From assembly GCF_005886345.1 (NCBI RefSeq), contig NZ_PNEC01000008.1:61294-125293 (forward strand): DNA of 64,000 nucleotides, written 5' to 3'. The notes under the pieces were generated by a model that was not told the origin of the DNA, ran no database searches, and saw only the letters and a program-made list of their open reading frames with translations. The position numbers and the translations under genes were made by a program. Every line of letters begins with the position of its first letter. Positions within the stretch are counted from its first letter, which is position 1. This document shows positions 55,181 to 63,978 of the stretch, in pieces. The DNA is from Pseudoalteromonas phenolica. GTDB lineage: Bacteria > Pseudomonadota > Gammaproteobacteria > Enterobacterales > Alteromonadaceae.

Positions 55181-57505
55181 TTATTCACCCCAGCTATCAA
55201 CAACCGTTTTAAGCTCAACTTGCCCAGCATCAAGCAAACTATACAGTTCATTTAACCAAGCCTGTGCAATGTCAGGCTCTGCTTCAGATACTTCTTTTTC
55301 CATCTTTTTAGCATGCAATTGAACTTCTTTTAAACCCACTGAACCTGATGCACCTTTAAGTTTATGGGCGACAGAGCTATATTCTGCATAATCATTTTCA
55401 TTGATTGCCTCTTGCAGTTCTTCACAATATTTAGGGCTTAACTTAGCAAATAAGTCAGAGCTGCGTTTAAATGCTTCAACTCCCATAGAATCAATAAAGT
55501 CACATATGGTTTCCATTTCTAAAAGAGAATATTGCGCTTGTTTATCAGTACAGTTGGCTTTAGGTTTTTCATTCTTTGGTTTAGTTACTCGCGCATTGAT
55601 ACCAAACAATTCGGCCAACATCTTATCTAGTTTAATTGTATTGATTGGTTTAGCTAATGCACCTTGAATACTGATCCCTTCAAGCTCTTCTTCTGCACTG
55701 CGAACATTTGCAGTCAGCGCGACAATTGGTAGTTTATCAAAATGGCTATCAGTTCTAATTTCACGGGCTATTTCATCACCGTTTATATCTGGTAATTGCA
55801 TATCAAGTAATACTAAATCTAAGTCATCTTCGGTTGCTACAAACGACAACGCATCTTCACCTGTTTCAGCCCAAATTACCTCATGACCTCGCTGCTCAAG
55901 TAAATTTGTTGCGATTTCAGCATTGAGAGGCACATCTTCAACTAACAAAATATAAAGGCTGCGTCCTGCATAGCTCTGCTCTTTAGGTGCTGCAGTGAGC
56001 GATAAAGGGATCTCAACATCAAAACGACTGCCTTGGCCAACAATACTGCTTACTTGAATATTGCCTTGCATAGCATCTACAAGTGCCTTAGTAACAGCTA
56101 AACCTATACCTGAACCAATCGCATTTGACCCATTTGCACTTGGCGCCTTGTAGTACATTTCAAAAATTTTAGAGAGTTGATCTTGTGCGATACCAGAACC
56201 TGTATCGGTTATACTCATAACCAGCCACACTTCACCGTCACGATTTTCACGCTTACAATCTAAAGTGACACTACCTCGATGCGTAAACTTGACCGCGTTA
56301 TTTATTAAGTTCCATAACACTTGTCTCAAACGGGTGGGATCAAGCAAAGCATAAACATCTAGAATACCTTGTCTATTAATATTAAATTCTAGCCCCTTTT
56401 GCTCTGCAATAAGCCCTGCAAAATTGACCACATCATTAATAAAATCAGAGACATTAATGCTATCAGCGGCAATATCCAATTGTTCCCTGTCGATTTTATC
56501 GAGATCTATAATGTCGTTAAAAATATTTCCAAGCGTTTCTGCACTCGAAAAAATAGTATTACACCAGCTCTTTTGTTGTTTACTCAACTCTGTATCTAGC
56601 ATCATACGCGTTAGACCTACGATGCCATTAAGCGGTGTTCGCAGTTCATGGCTGAGCGTAGCAATGAACTTACCTTTATCTTTATAAGCAGTTTCTAGTG
56701 CCTGCTCAGCTTCTTTACGGGATGTAATATCACGTCCAAATGCCAGCAGACCAATATATTCACCCTGCTCATTAATAAATGGCAACTTACGCATTTCAAA
56801 CCAGCGATTCTCATTATTCACTGGGTATTCAACATCCAGGGTTATTGCTTGATGTGTTTTTGCTACCTGCTCGTCAGTTTTTAATACCTCTGGGATATAG
56901 CGCTCAGGGTAGATATCAAAAACACTCTGCCCAATAAGCTCATTGCTATTTTTGCCCATGACTTTTTCAAACATCTTATTACAACCGGCAAAAACACCTT
57001 GCTCATCACGGTAATAAAATAAATCGGGAGAGGAATCTACAATTGAGCGTAATAACATGCTTTGTTGGGCGAGTTCTTGTTGTGTTTTTTTGCGCTCTGC
57101 AATTTCACGACGTAATTCTTCTATTGCTCTGTGTTTCGCATGCAAAGCAATCTTACGTTCATCTATTTCTGTATTTAGGCGAGTGATGTTGTCTTTTAAA
57201 CTCTGGTTCAGTAGCTTCTCTTGTTGAGTCGCGGTATCAAGATAGGCGCGAGACGCCTCTAACTCTTTCAATGACTGAATACAAATGACTAATAAAGCAG
57301 GCGAAGTAACAGCAGCAAAAAAAAGCACTGATAACACGTCTACAATCATAATTTCGCCAAGCGCTACATAATAGAACATACAAGACAAAATTAAAGAGGC
57401 GAGAAGGATCAGGCCATAACACAAAAAACCTGCTTGTTTTTCACCATATTTATTAATCACATTGGCAAGAACTTTTAGCCATGATCCAAATGAAGAGTCT
57501 ATCAT
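55181..57505 (-). CDS. arcB: Hybrid sensor kinase ArcB
   Basis: A 774-residue tripartite hybrid kinase in ArcB order: two membrane helices (about 27-48 and 52-76), a coiled coil, a PAS domain (about 150-260), transmitter His286 in SHELRTPLNG, receiver Asp in LVLLDMQLP and a C-terminal Hpt His in AHKLKGASGS. Compared with E. coli ArcB, the redox-active Cys180 is kept (Cys175 in FAGCNK), but the Cys241 position is Trp235 in NRWFEMRK. It lies convergent to arcA with about 140 bases between stops, unlike E. coli where the two genes are far apart. Confidence 0.93.
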   Translation of the reverse strand: MIDSSFGSWLKVLANVINKYGEKQAGFLCYGLILLASLILSCMFYYVALGEIMIVDVLSVLFFAAVTSPALLVICIQSLKELEASRAYLDTATQQEKLLNQSLKDNITRLNTEIDERKIALHAKHRAIEELRREIAERKKTQQELAQQSMLLRSIVDSSPDLFYYRDEQGVFAGCNKMFEKVMGKNSNELIGQSVFDIYPERYIPEVLKTDEQVAKTHQAITLDVEYPVNNENRWFEMRKLPFINEQGEYIGLLAFGRDITSRKEAEQALETAYKDKGKFIATLSHELRTPLNGIVGLTRMMLDTELSKQQKSWCNTIFSSAETLGNIFNDIIDLDKIDREQLDIAADSINVSDFINDVVNFAGLIAEQKGLEFNINRQGILDVYALLDPTRLRQVLWNLINNAVKFTHRGSVTLDCKRENRDGEVWLVMSITDTGSGIAQDQLSKIFEMYYKAPSANGSNAIGSGIGLAVTKALVDAMQGNIQVSSIVGQGSRFDVEIPLSLTAAPKEQSYAGRSLYILLVEDVPLNAEIATNLLEQRGHEVIWAETGEDALSFVATEDDLDLVLLDMQLPDINGDEIAREIRTDSHFDKLPIVALTANVRSAEEELEGISIQGALAKPINTIKLDKMLAELFGINARVTKPKNEKPKANCTDKQAQYSLLEMETICDFIDSMGVEAFKRSSDLFAKLSPKYCEELQEAINENDYAEYSSVAHKLKGASGSVGLKEVQLHAKKMEKEVSEAEPDIAQAWLNELYSLLDAGQVELKTVVDSWGE

Positions 57506-57633
57506 ATTCGTTAAATTGCTCCGGTAACTAACTTATTATACGCAAGCAACTGTCTAATCCCAAAGAGATTAAAATCCAAATTTGTGCAATAGACGTATAA
57601 ACTTCTTAACAATTAGTGAGAAACTGATTAATT

Positions 57634-57659
57634 GGTAATGCGAACTTATACGCATTACC
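57634..57659. promoter_or_regulatory. Inverted repeat upstream of folE2, candidate operator (Zur-like?)
   Basis: GGTAATGCG and CGCATTACC are perfect inverted copies separated by AACTTATA. The site lies 56-81 bases before the folE2 ATG and just upstream of a possible -10 (TAATAT, 57673-57678), so a bound repressor would cover the -35 area. The GTAATG/CATTAC halves recall Zur sites, but the centre spacing differs from the strict consensus. Confidence 0.45.
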
Positions 57660-57714
57660 CAGTCAAATAGTGTAATATGCACGACTCGAAATTGTCGCGA
57701 TACAGAGGGTTAAC

Positions 57715-58635
57715 ATGCAGACTACAATGCCAGATATTGCTCATTCAGCGGATGCACTTCAAACAGGCAAACTAGATTGGGTAGGAATGGGTAACATAGA
57801 GCTACCTTTAATGCTTGCAACTAAAGGCTTACCAGAGCAAGCTGTCACGGCAAAAGCAGATGCATTTGTAAACCTGCACAAAGAAGATGCAAAAGGCATA
57901 CATATGTCTCGCTTGTTTTTAGCTTTAGATACGCTTTCTTGCGAACAAGCATTATCGCCTATAACACTCAAGCAACTCTTGGATGAGTTTATTACAACCC
58001 ACCAAGACATCAGTGATGCAGCTAAAGTAGTTATCAATTTTGAGCTACCTTTACGTCGCCCTTCTTTACTAAGTAAAAAACAGGGATGGAAAAGTTACCC
58101 TATTAGCATCACAGCATCACTTATTAACCAAGAATTTTCAATTGAACTAGCGCTAGATGTGACTTATTCATCAACTTGTCCATGCTCTGCAGCATTAGCT
58201 AGACAGCTAATTCAAGACGCCTTCGCAGCAAAGTTTCAAGATAAAGCAATTTCTCATGAAGAAGTCCACGCTTGGTTAGGCACTACTGAGGGGGTATTAG
58301 CAACGCCTCACTCTCAGCGTAGCATTAGCAATATCAAAGTGAAGTTAGACAATAACTGTCAAGAATTCGACATAGTAGGACTTGTAAACCTAGTTGAAGA
58401 TGAACTAAAAACCCCTGTTCAAGCTGCAGTTAAGCGTGAAGATGAGCAAGAATTTGCCCGCCTGAATGGTCAAAACCTAATGTTTTGTGAAGATGCGGCA
58501 AGAAAATTAAAGGCTTTATTCGAGCAAGCTAACTTCGCAGATTATTATATCAAGATAAATCACTATGAATCTTTACATGCTCATGATGCTGTAGCCTACG
58601 CACTTAAAGGCGTTGAGGGCGGCTACTCAATATAA
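57715..58635 (+). CDS. folE2: GTP cyclohydrolase IB (FolE2)
   Basis: A 306-residue GCYH-IB enzyme making 7,8-dihydroneopterin triphosphate for folate and related pterins. The conserved Cys is in [13 protein letters not shown] (about 158), with [13 protein letters not shown] earlier and DDAKxxE-type His/Glu segments such as [16 protein letters not shown] at the C-terminus. GCYH-IB does not strictly need zinc and is often Zur-regulated; a palindrome overlaps its presumed promoter. Monocistronic. Confidence 0.93.
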   Translation: MQTTMPDIAHSADALQTGKLDWVGMGNIELPLMLATKGLPEQAVTAKADAFVNLHKEDAKGIHMSRLFLALDTLSCEQALSPITLKQLLDEFITTHQDISDAAKVVINFELPLRRPSLLSKKQGWKSYPISITASLINQEFSIELALDVTYSSTCPCSAALARQLIQDAFAAKFQDKAISHEEVHAWLGTTEGVLATPHSQRSISNIKVKLDNNCQEFDIVGLVNLVEDELKTPVQAAVKREDEQEFARLNGQNLMFCEDAARKLKALFEQANFADYYIKINHYESLHAHDAVAYALKGVEGGYSI

Positions 58636-58710
58636 CCTCATAAAAACACCACAACTGGCAAGAACTTTGCTTTAAAAAATAAAAGTCAAAATGTTGTTGT
58701 GGAGTATTTT

Positions 58711-59301
58711 ATGGAGTTCGCTTTATTATTAGTTTTTGCGTTAGTCGCTGGTGCTTCTATTGTTATTGCAAAGTACACTGATACAGGTGGAAACCCTTAC
58801 CCGTTTAATCGTAAAGATTCTGTTTTTAGTACTGTAGAAGCAACATTCTTAAGCCTTTTAGAGCGTGCTGTAGGTGATAAATTCAAAATTGTCAGTCGCG
58901 TTAAGCTAATTGACCTAATCGAATGCAAACCAGGCCTGTCAAAAAAAGCACGTCGCGCAGCGTTAGCAAAAGCCAAAAATAAACAACTAGATTACGTATT
59001 AATAGATAAAACCACTATGAATATTGTTGCCGCTGTTGATTTAGTCAACAACTCCAACAAGAGCGGCCACAAAGCACAAAAAGATTGGTTTGTGAATGGC
59101 GCACTAGAGTCTGCAAATATTCCTCATATTCGAATGAAAGTTAAAACTGGTTATAAGGCAAACGAAGTTCGTAGTGCTATTTTGTATAAAATTGGTCAAC
59201 AGCCTCAACCTGTTCGTAAACCAAGAACTCGAACAGAAAAGCCTGCGGTACTTTCTCCATCACAAGCCAAAGCGCATTCTACTCAGCTTGCTGAAATATA
59301 A
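58711..59301 (+). CDS. DUF2726 domain protein, membrane-anchored
   Basis: A 196-residue protein from ATG 58711, chosen because GTGGAG lies 6 bases upstream (an in-frame GTG occurs four codons earlier). One N-terminal membrane helix (about 1-22) is followed by the DUF2726 domain (about 38-160) with FSTVEATFLSLLERAV, RVKLIDLIE and DYVLIDKTTMNIVAAVDLVN. The last is the place where related domains often show an acidic pair suggestive of a nuclease-like fold; here it reads VDLVN, so catalysis is doubtful. A basic, Pro-rich tail ends the protein. Function unknown. Confidence 0.75.
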   Translation: MEFALLLVFALVAGASIVIAKYTDTGGNPYPFNRKDSVFSTVEATFLSLLERAVGDKFKIVSRVKLIDLIECKPGLSKKARRAALAKAKNKQLDYVLIDKTTMNIVAAVDLVNNSNKSGHKAQKDWFVNGALESANIPHIRMKVKTGYKANEVRSAILYKIGQQPQPVRKPRTRTEKPAVLSPSQAKAHSTQLAEI

Positions 59302-59318
59302 TATTTTCCATATGTCAC

Positions 59319-59349
59319 AAAGCCCTTTGAATTTTCAAAGGGCTTTTTT
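59319..59349 (+). terminator. Terminator after the DUF2726 gene
   Basis: Hairpin AAAGCCCTTTGA - ATTT - TCAAAGGGCTTT continuing into TTT, 17 bases after the stop. Confidence 0.9.
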
Positions 59350-59476
59350 CTTTCTAAAAGTGTTCTTTACAATCAATGCTATGATGATAAAGCTTTATAT
59401 CATCAATGATATGAACAAGTTTTTTATAAAAGTGCGATAGGCTATACTAGCGAAAATTTTTTGAGGAATAGAAATC

Positions 59477-60184
59477 ATGAAAGTAGGTATTATCGGTGCA
59501 ATGGAGCCTGAAGTTGCAATTTTGCGTGCAGCTTTACAAAACAAAACAGAACTGACTAAAGGTGGCTTCACTTTTTATACTGGCGAGCTTGCAGGTCATA
59601 CCGTGACTTTAGTTCAATCTGGCATTGGTAAAGTTGCGGCAACTGTTGCAACCACGCTTTTAATCGATAATTTTAACCCTGACTGTGTTATTAACACCGG
59701 CTCTGCAGGTGGTTTTGATCCTGAATTAAATGTCGGTGATGTTGTCATCTCAGACGAAGTTCGCCACCATGATGTCGATGTAACTGCTTTTGGCTATGAA
59801 ATTGGTCAAGTTCCGCAAATGCCTGCTGGCTTTGCCGCACATTCATCATTGATTGACGCAGCAAAAGCAAGTGTTGCTAGCCTTGAAAACACTCAAACTA
59901 AAATTGGTCTTATTTGTACTGGTGATTCGTTTATGTGTGATCCAGTTCGTATCGAAAAAACGCGTAGCGAGTTTCCTTCAATGCTCGCTGTTGAGATGGA
60001 AGGTGCAGCAATTGCACAAGCCTGTCATGTATTAAATACACCATTCGTTGTGATCCGCTCGCTGTCTGATATTGCAGGTAAAGAGTCTCCACAGTCTTTT
60101 GAAGAATACCTAGAGGTTGCGTCAGTCAACTCTTCGAAGCTAGTCACTGAGTTATTAGAGCAGTTAAATAACACTAGCCTATAA
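59477..60184 (+). CDS. mtnN: 5'-methylthioadenosine/S-adenosylhomocysteine nucleosidase
   Basis: A 235-residue Pfs/MtnN enzyme that cleaves MTA and SAH in the activated methyl cycle and for autoinducer-2 precursor supply. Visible: [15 protein letters not shown] at the N-terminus (catalytic Glu), GSAGGFDP, and the purine/ribose site [13 protein letters not shown] followed by RSLSDIAG (catalytic Asp). Length close to E. coli (232). Its TAA overlaps the next start (TAATG). Confidence 0.96.
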   Translation: MKVGIIGAMEPEVAILRAALQNKTELTKGGFTFYTGELAGHTVTLVQSGIGKVAATVATTLLIDNFNPDCVINTGSAGGFDPELNVGDVVISDEVRHHDVDVTAFGYEIGQVPQMPAGFAAHSSLIDAAKASVASLENTQTKIGLICTGDSFMCDPVRIEKTRSEFPSMLAVEMEGAAIAQACHVLNTPFVVIRSLSDIAGKESPQSFEEYLEVASVNSSKLVTELLEQLNNTSL

Positions 60185-61155
60185 TGGAAGAGCTTTTGCA
60201 GTATGAGGTCTTGCAAGACCTCATTATTTTTATCTGCGCCTTAACAGCGGCACATACTTTGCCGCTGTTAAATAGCTACAACCCAAACACTTTCCTGTCA
60301 CATATTTTCGAACGTATTGCAGCGAGAGTATATAAGCCTGAACGTAATGCACAATTACAGCAAACTGCAGGGTTACTTGGTTTCTTTTTGCCCATATTAA
60401 CAATAGTTTGTATTGCTGTATTAATTAGCCAATTTGCCTTTTATCCAGCTTGGTTGGGAGGTTTAGTACTTTATTTTTGTCTAGATACAAAAGTTCAACA
60501 AAGAGCCAGACGTATTGCAGCCTTATTGCAACAAAAACAAAAAGCGACGGCAAAACAACTATTAGCGCAAAATGTCGTCAGAGATGTCAATGAACTTTCA
60601 AGCATTGGTATTGCCAAAGCGTGTATCGATAGCACCGCATTAAAAACCATACGCCATTATTATCTCATCATTTTCTTTTATTTATTACTTGGCCCTATTG
60701 CAGCATTAACCTTGAAGCTACTTCTGGTCAACGATCACGCTTGGCGTAAACGCATTCCACCAAACAGTACTTTTATGAAACCTTTGCAAACAATTATTTT
60801 TTACCTAGAGTTTCTGCCTCTTAGAGGGTTTATTTTACTACTGGCTTTATTTTTACAAGGTAAGAAAACCTTTCATTACTTTAAGCATTATGCACGTCAT
60901 TGCTATCAAACAAACACAGGTTGGATCTTATCTTTATTTGCGGCAAATTTATCAATCCAGTTAGGAGGCCCTTGTAAATATCAGGGCGAAAGATTTGCCA
61001 AAATGCGTATTGGTGCGGAACGTCACCCAGAGGCCGAGGACATTAAGCATTGCTTATCTTTATTAGAGCGAATTAAGTGGTTCACTTTCTCCTTGATAGC
61101 TTTGATATGGTTGTTAGATGGGTTTATTACACTCTATCTCAATATTGGCACATAA
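60184..61155 (+). CDS. CobD/CbiB-like membrane protein, possibly divergent
   Basis: A 323-residue protein with about five membrane helices. It resembles the CbiB type (adenosylcobinamide-phosphate synthase) that follows mtnN in Vibrio-like genomes: LPLLNSYNPNTFL near the start, LLAQNVVRDVNELSSIGIAKACIDS in the centre and an Arg-rich GERFAKMRIG near the end. Conserved residues look degenerate: the Asp-Arg of the DRLLP motif reads Ala-His, and the His of YHP reads Asn. It overlaps mtnN by one base. If active it would complete salvage with the cob operon at 10-17 kb; otherwise it is a derived paralogue. Confidence 0.65.
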   Translation: MEELLQYEVLQDLIIFICALTAAHTLPLLNSYNPNTFLSHIFERIAARVYKPERNAQLQQTAGLLGFFLPILTIVCIAVLISQFAFYPAWLGGLVLYFCLDTKVQQRARRIAALLQQKQKATAKQLLAQNVVRDVNELSSIGIAKACIDSTALKTIRHYYLIIFFYLLLGPIAALTLKLLLVNDHAWRKRIPPNSTFMKPLQTIIFYLEFLPLRGFILLLALFLQGKKTFHYFKHYARHCYQTNTGWILSLFAANLSIQLGGPCKYQGERFAKMRIGAERHPEAEDIKHCLSLLERIKWFTFSLIALIWLLDGFITLYLNIGT

Positions 61156-61184
61156 AAAAAGCTGGTTTAAAAACCAGCTTTTTT
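61155..61184. terminator. Bidirectional terminator between the CbiB-like gene and tyrS
   Basis: AAAAAAGCTGGTTT and AAACCAGCTTTTTT form a long stem with a very short loop, between the two convergent stops. Confidence 0.88.
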
Positions 61185-61198
61185 ATCTATGTTACTAA

Positions 61199-62401
61199 TT
61201 AGCTTACCGTAACCTTAGCAAATTTACGCTTACCTACCTGGTAAATTTGTGTTGAACCTTTCTCGATAACAAGCTTGTTATCAGTTACTTTCTCTTCACC
61301 GTTTAACTTAACGGCACCTTGTTTAATCATACGCATAGCTTCAGAAGTACTTGCTACAAGGCCTGCCTCTTTAAGCAATTGAGAAATCATAATAGAGTCT
61401 TCTGCAATTGTAATAGTCACTTCAGGTATCTCATCAGGTAATGCATTCTTTTGGAAACGTTTAATGAAATCTTGGTGTGCAGCTTCTGCATCAGCCTCAC
61501 TGTGGAAGCGTGCGATCATTTCTTTTGCGAAATCGATTTTAATGTCACGCGGGTTACGACCATTTGCAACCTCTTGCTTAAGACCCTCAATTTCTTCAAT
61601 TGAAAGTGCACTTAATAGCTCGTAATAACGCCACATTAACTCATCTGAAATCGACATAACTTTACCAAACATATCGTTTGGTGCATCAGTAATACCAATG
61701 TAGTTGCCTAATGACTTAGACATTTTTTGAACGCCATCTGTCCCTTCAAGTAACGGCATCATTAATACGGTTTGTGGCTTCTGACCTTCATCTTTTTGCA
61801 GCTCACGACCCATTAGTAGGTTGAAGCGCTGATCAGTACCACCTAGTTCTACGTCAGCTTCCAAGGCAACAGAATCCCAACCTTGTACTAAAGGATATAA
61901 GAATTCATGGATTGCAATGGCTTGACCACCAGCGTAACGCTTTTTAAAGTCATCACGCTCTAGCATACGCGCAACCGTTTGGCGTGCAGCTAGTTTGATC
62001 ATACCTGCACTGCCTAGTTGTTCCATCCAAGTAGAGTTAAATGCCACTGTGGTTTTAGCAGGATCTAGAATTTTGAAAACTTGCTCTTTATATGTTTCAG
62101 CATTTGCTAGCACGTCTTCACGTGTTAATGGTTTACGGGTGACGTTTTTACCCGTTGGATCACCAATCATACCGGTGAAGTCACCAATTAAGAAAATAAC
62201 CTCATGGCCTAAGTCCTGGAAGGTTTTCATTTTATTAATTAGAACAGTGTGACCTAAATGCAAATCTGGTGCTGTTGGATCGAAACCCGCTTTAATTTTT
62301 AGCTTTTTGCCAGATTTCAATCTTTCCTTTAATTCATCTTCAATAAGAATCTCTTCTGCACCGCGTTTAATCTCAGCTAATGCAGTTTCAAAGTCCACCA
62401 T
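61199..62401 (-). CDS. tyrS: Tyrosyl-tRNA synthetase (TyrS)
   Basis: A 400-residue class I synthetase from ATG 62401; GGAG lies 6 bases upstream. The frame opens four codons earlier. HIGH-type motif HLGHT (about 43-47), [13 protein letters not shown], and KMSKS in [11 protein letters not shown]; a C-terminal S4 RNA-binding domain (about 335-400). The sequence belongs to the second bacterial TyrRS type (TyrZ-like), not the E. coli TyrS type. It is divergent from the M23 peptidase gene, a common pairing in gammaproteobacteria. Confidence 0.94.
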   Translation of the reverse strand: MVDFETALAEIKRGAEEILIEDELKERLKSGKKLKIKAGFDPTAPDLHLGHTVLINKMKTFQDLGHEVIFLIGDFTGMIGDPTGKNVTRKPLTREDVLANAETYKEQVFKILDPAKTTVAFNSTWMEQLGSAGMIKLAARQTVARMLERDDFKKRYAGGQAIAIHEFLYPLVQGWDSVALEADVELGGTDQRFNLLMGRELQKDEGQKPQTVLMMPLLEGTDGVQKMSKSLGNYIGITDAPNDMFGKVMSISDELMWRYYELLSALSIEEIEGLKQEVANGRNPRDIKIDFAKEMIARFHSEADAEAAHQDFIKRFQKNALPDEIPEVTITIAEDSIMISQLLKEAGLVASTSEAMRMIKQGAVKLNGEEKVTDNKLVIEKGSTQIYQVGKRKFAKVTVS

Positions 62402-62547
62402 TCGTCGCTCCAAAATATACAGTTTATCGCTCGATTCTAGCCTATATTCAGATCAGTTTAAATGCACAAAACACTGGTATTAACGCTTTATTGCGTATAT
62501 CCTGCAATATTATTATCGATTTAACTTGACAGCAGAAAAGGCGCGTT

Positions 62548-63882
62548 ATGGTTCACGTTGTTCATAAGCTTCCTAAAAAACACAAACTGCTTATTCTTAC
62601 CTGCATTTCTGTCATGCTGATAATTGCTTTATGGCCGTCAGAAAAAGCAACTGCATCAAGAGACAGCGACAAAAAAGCACTTGAAGTTGGTAAGCGCTAC
62701 GAATTACCAGTCAAGGTCTCTGAAAATGAAGAACAATTAACAACTCTAAGCGCGCCTAAAGCAGCACAAGAACCAACAAAAACTCTTATAGACAAAGTGG
62801 AGTTTAATGATTTTACGGTCAAGCATGGCGACAGTTTAGCTGTACTATTTAAACGTGCAGGCTTCTCCGCACAAACTCTTCATAAATTAATCAACACTAA
62901 TTCAGAAACTAAAAAACTGACAAAAATCCATCCGGGTGAAGTACTCAGCTTTGCTAAAAACCCTGAAGGTGAGCTAAGCCACTTACAATACGTTTTATCT
63001 AAAACGGATACGTTACTTGTTTCTTTAGATGAAAATAAGAAATATAAAACAGCGATTCACAGCAAAGAGATTGAAACAGTAAACCAAAACGCGGGCGGTA
63101 AAATTAAATCAAGCTTCTGGACAGCAGGTATTTCAGCGGGCTTATCTGAGCGCCAAATTATGAACTTTGCAGATATTTTTGGCTGGGATATCGATTTTGC
63201 TAACGATATTCGAAAGAATGATACTTTCTCTTTGGTGTACGAAACGCATTATGTTGACGGTGAGCCGATCGGCAACGGTGATATCATAGCTGCTGAATTC
63301 ATCAACCAAGGTGAACGCTTCAGTGCTATTCGCCATACTGATGGCAATTTCTACACCCCGGAAGGTCGCAGCATGCGTAAAGCCTTTCTTCGTGCTCCTG
63401 TAAACTTTAAATACATCAGTTCTAACTTTAATCCTCGTCGTAAACACCCTGTCACTGGCAGAGTATCTGCTCACCGAGGTATTGATTATGCAGCACGTGT
63501 TGGTACGCCAGTTGTCTCTTCGGGTAATGGTAAGGTCACGAAATCTGGTTATAACAAACTAAACGGCAACTATGTGTTTATTCAACATGGCAGTCAGTAT
63601 GTGACCAAATATCTGCACCTAAATAAGCGCATGGTTAAAGCCGGTCAGAAAGTAAAACAAGGTCAAAAGATTGGTACCGTAGGTGCAACAGGGCGAGTAA
63701 CTGGAGCACATTTACACTATGAGTTTTTAGTAAATGGCGTTCACCGTAATCCAAAAACGGTAAAGCTGCCTAAATCTGAGCCATTACCTAAATCTGAACT
63801 TGCTAAGTTCAAACCTGTAGCAAAAGACTTACTAGCACAATTAGAGCGCTCTAGAGAATTAAGGCTCGCTTTGAACAATTAG
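62548..63882 (+). CDS. M23 peptidoglycan endopeptidase (MepM-like, OapA/LysM-like domain)
   Basis: A 444-residue envelope protein. One N-terminal membrane helix (about 12-29), a LysM/OapA-like domain (about 85-150, DFTVKHGDSLAVLFKRAGFS), a linker, then the M23 zinc peptidase with HRGIDYAARVGTPV and HLHYEF. It should cut peptide cross-links in the periplasm during wall growth. AAAAGG lies 8 bases before the ATG. In related genomes anmK follows, which would lie outside the window. A terminator 40 bases after the stop argues against a downstream operon partner. Confidence 0.9.
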   Translation: MVHVVHKLPKKHKLLILTCISVMLIIALWPSEKATASRDSDKKALEVGKRYELPVKVSENEEQLTTLSAPKAAQEPTKTLIDKVEFNDFTVKHGDSLAVLFKRAGFSAQTLHKLINTNSETKKLTKIHPGEVLSFAKNPEGELSHLQYVLSKTDTLLVSLDENKKYKTAIHSKEIETVNQNAGGKIKSSFWTAGISAGLSERQIMNFADIFGWDIDFANDIRKNDTFSLVYETHYVDGEPIGNGDIIAAEFINQGERFSAIRHTDGNFYTPEGRSMRKAFLRAPVNFKYISSNFNPRRKHPVTGRVSAHRGIDYAARVGTPVVSSGNGKVTKSGYNKLNGNYVFIQHGSQYVTKYLHLNKRMVKAGQKVKQGQKIGTVGATGRVTGAHLHYEFLVNGVHRNPKTVKLPKSEPLPKSELAKFKPVAKDLLAQLERSRELRLALNN

Positions 63883-63922
63883 CTTTTTGCAACTATTGCT
63901 TGCAAATTGAGTCACTGAAAAT

Positions 63923-63956
63923 AAAAATGCCCAAAGTCACACTTTGGGCATTTTTT
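63923..63956 (+). terminator. Terminator after the M23 peptidase
   Basis: A 15-bp stem, AAAAATGCCCAAAGT / ACTTTGGGCATTTTT, with a CAC loop and T run. Confidence 0.92.
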
Positions 63957-63978
63957 CTTTTGTGTCAATTAAATACTT

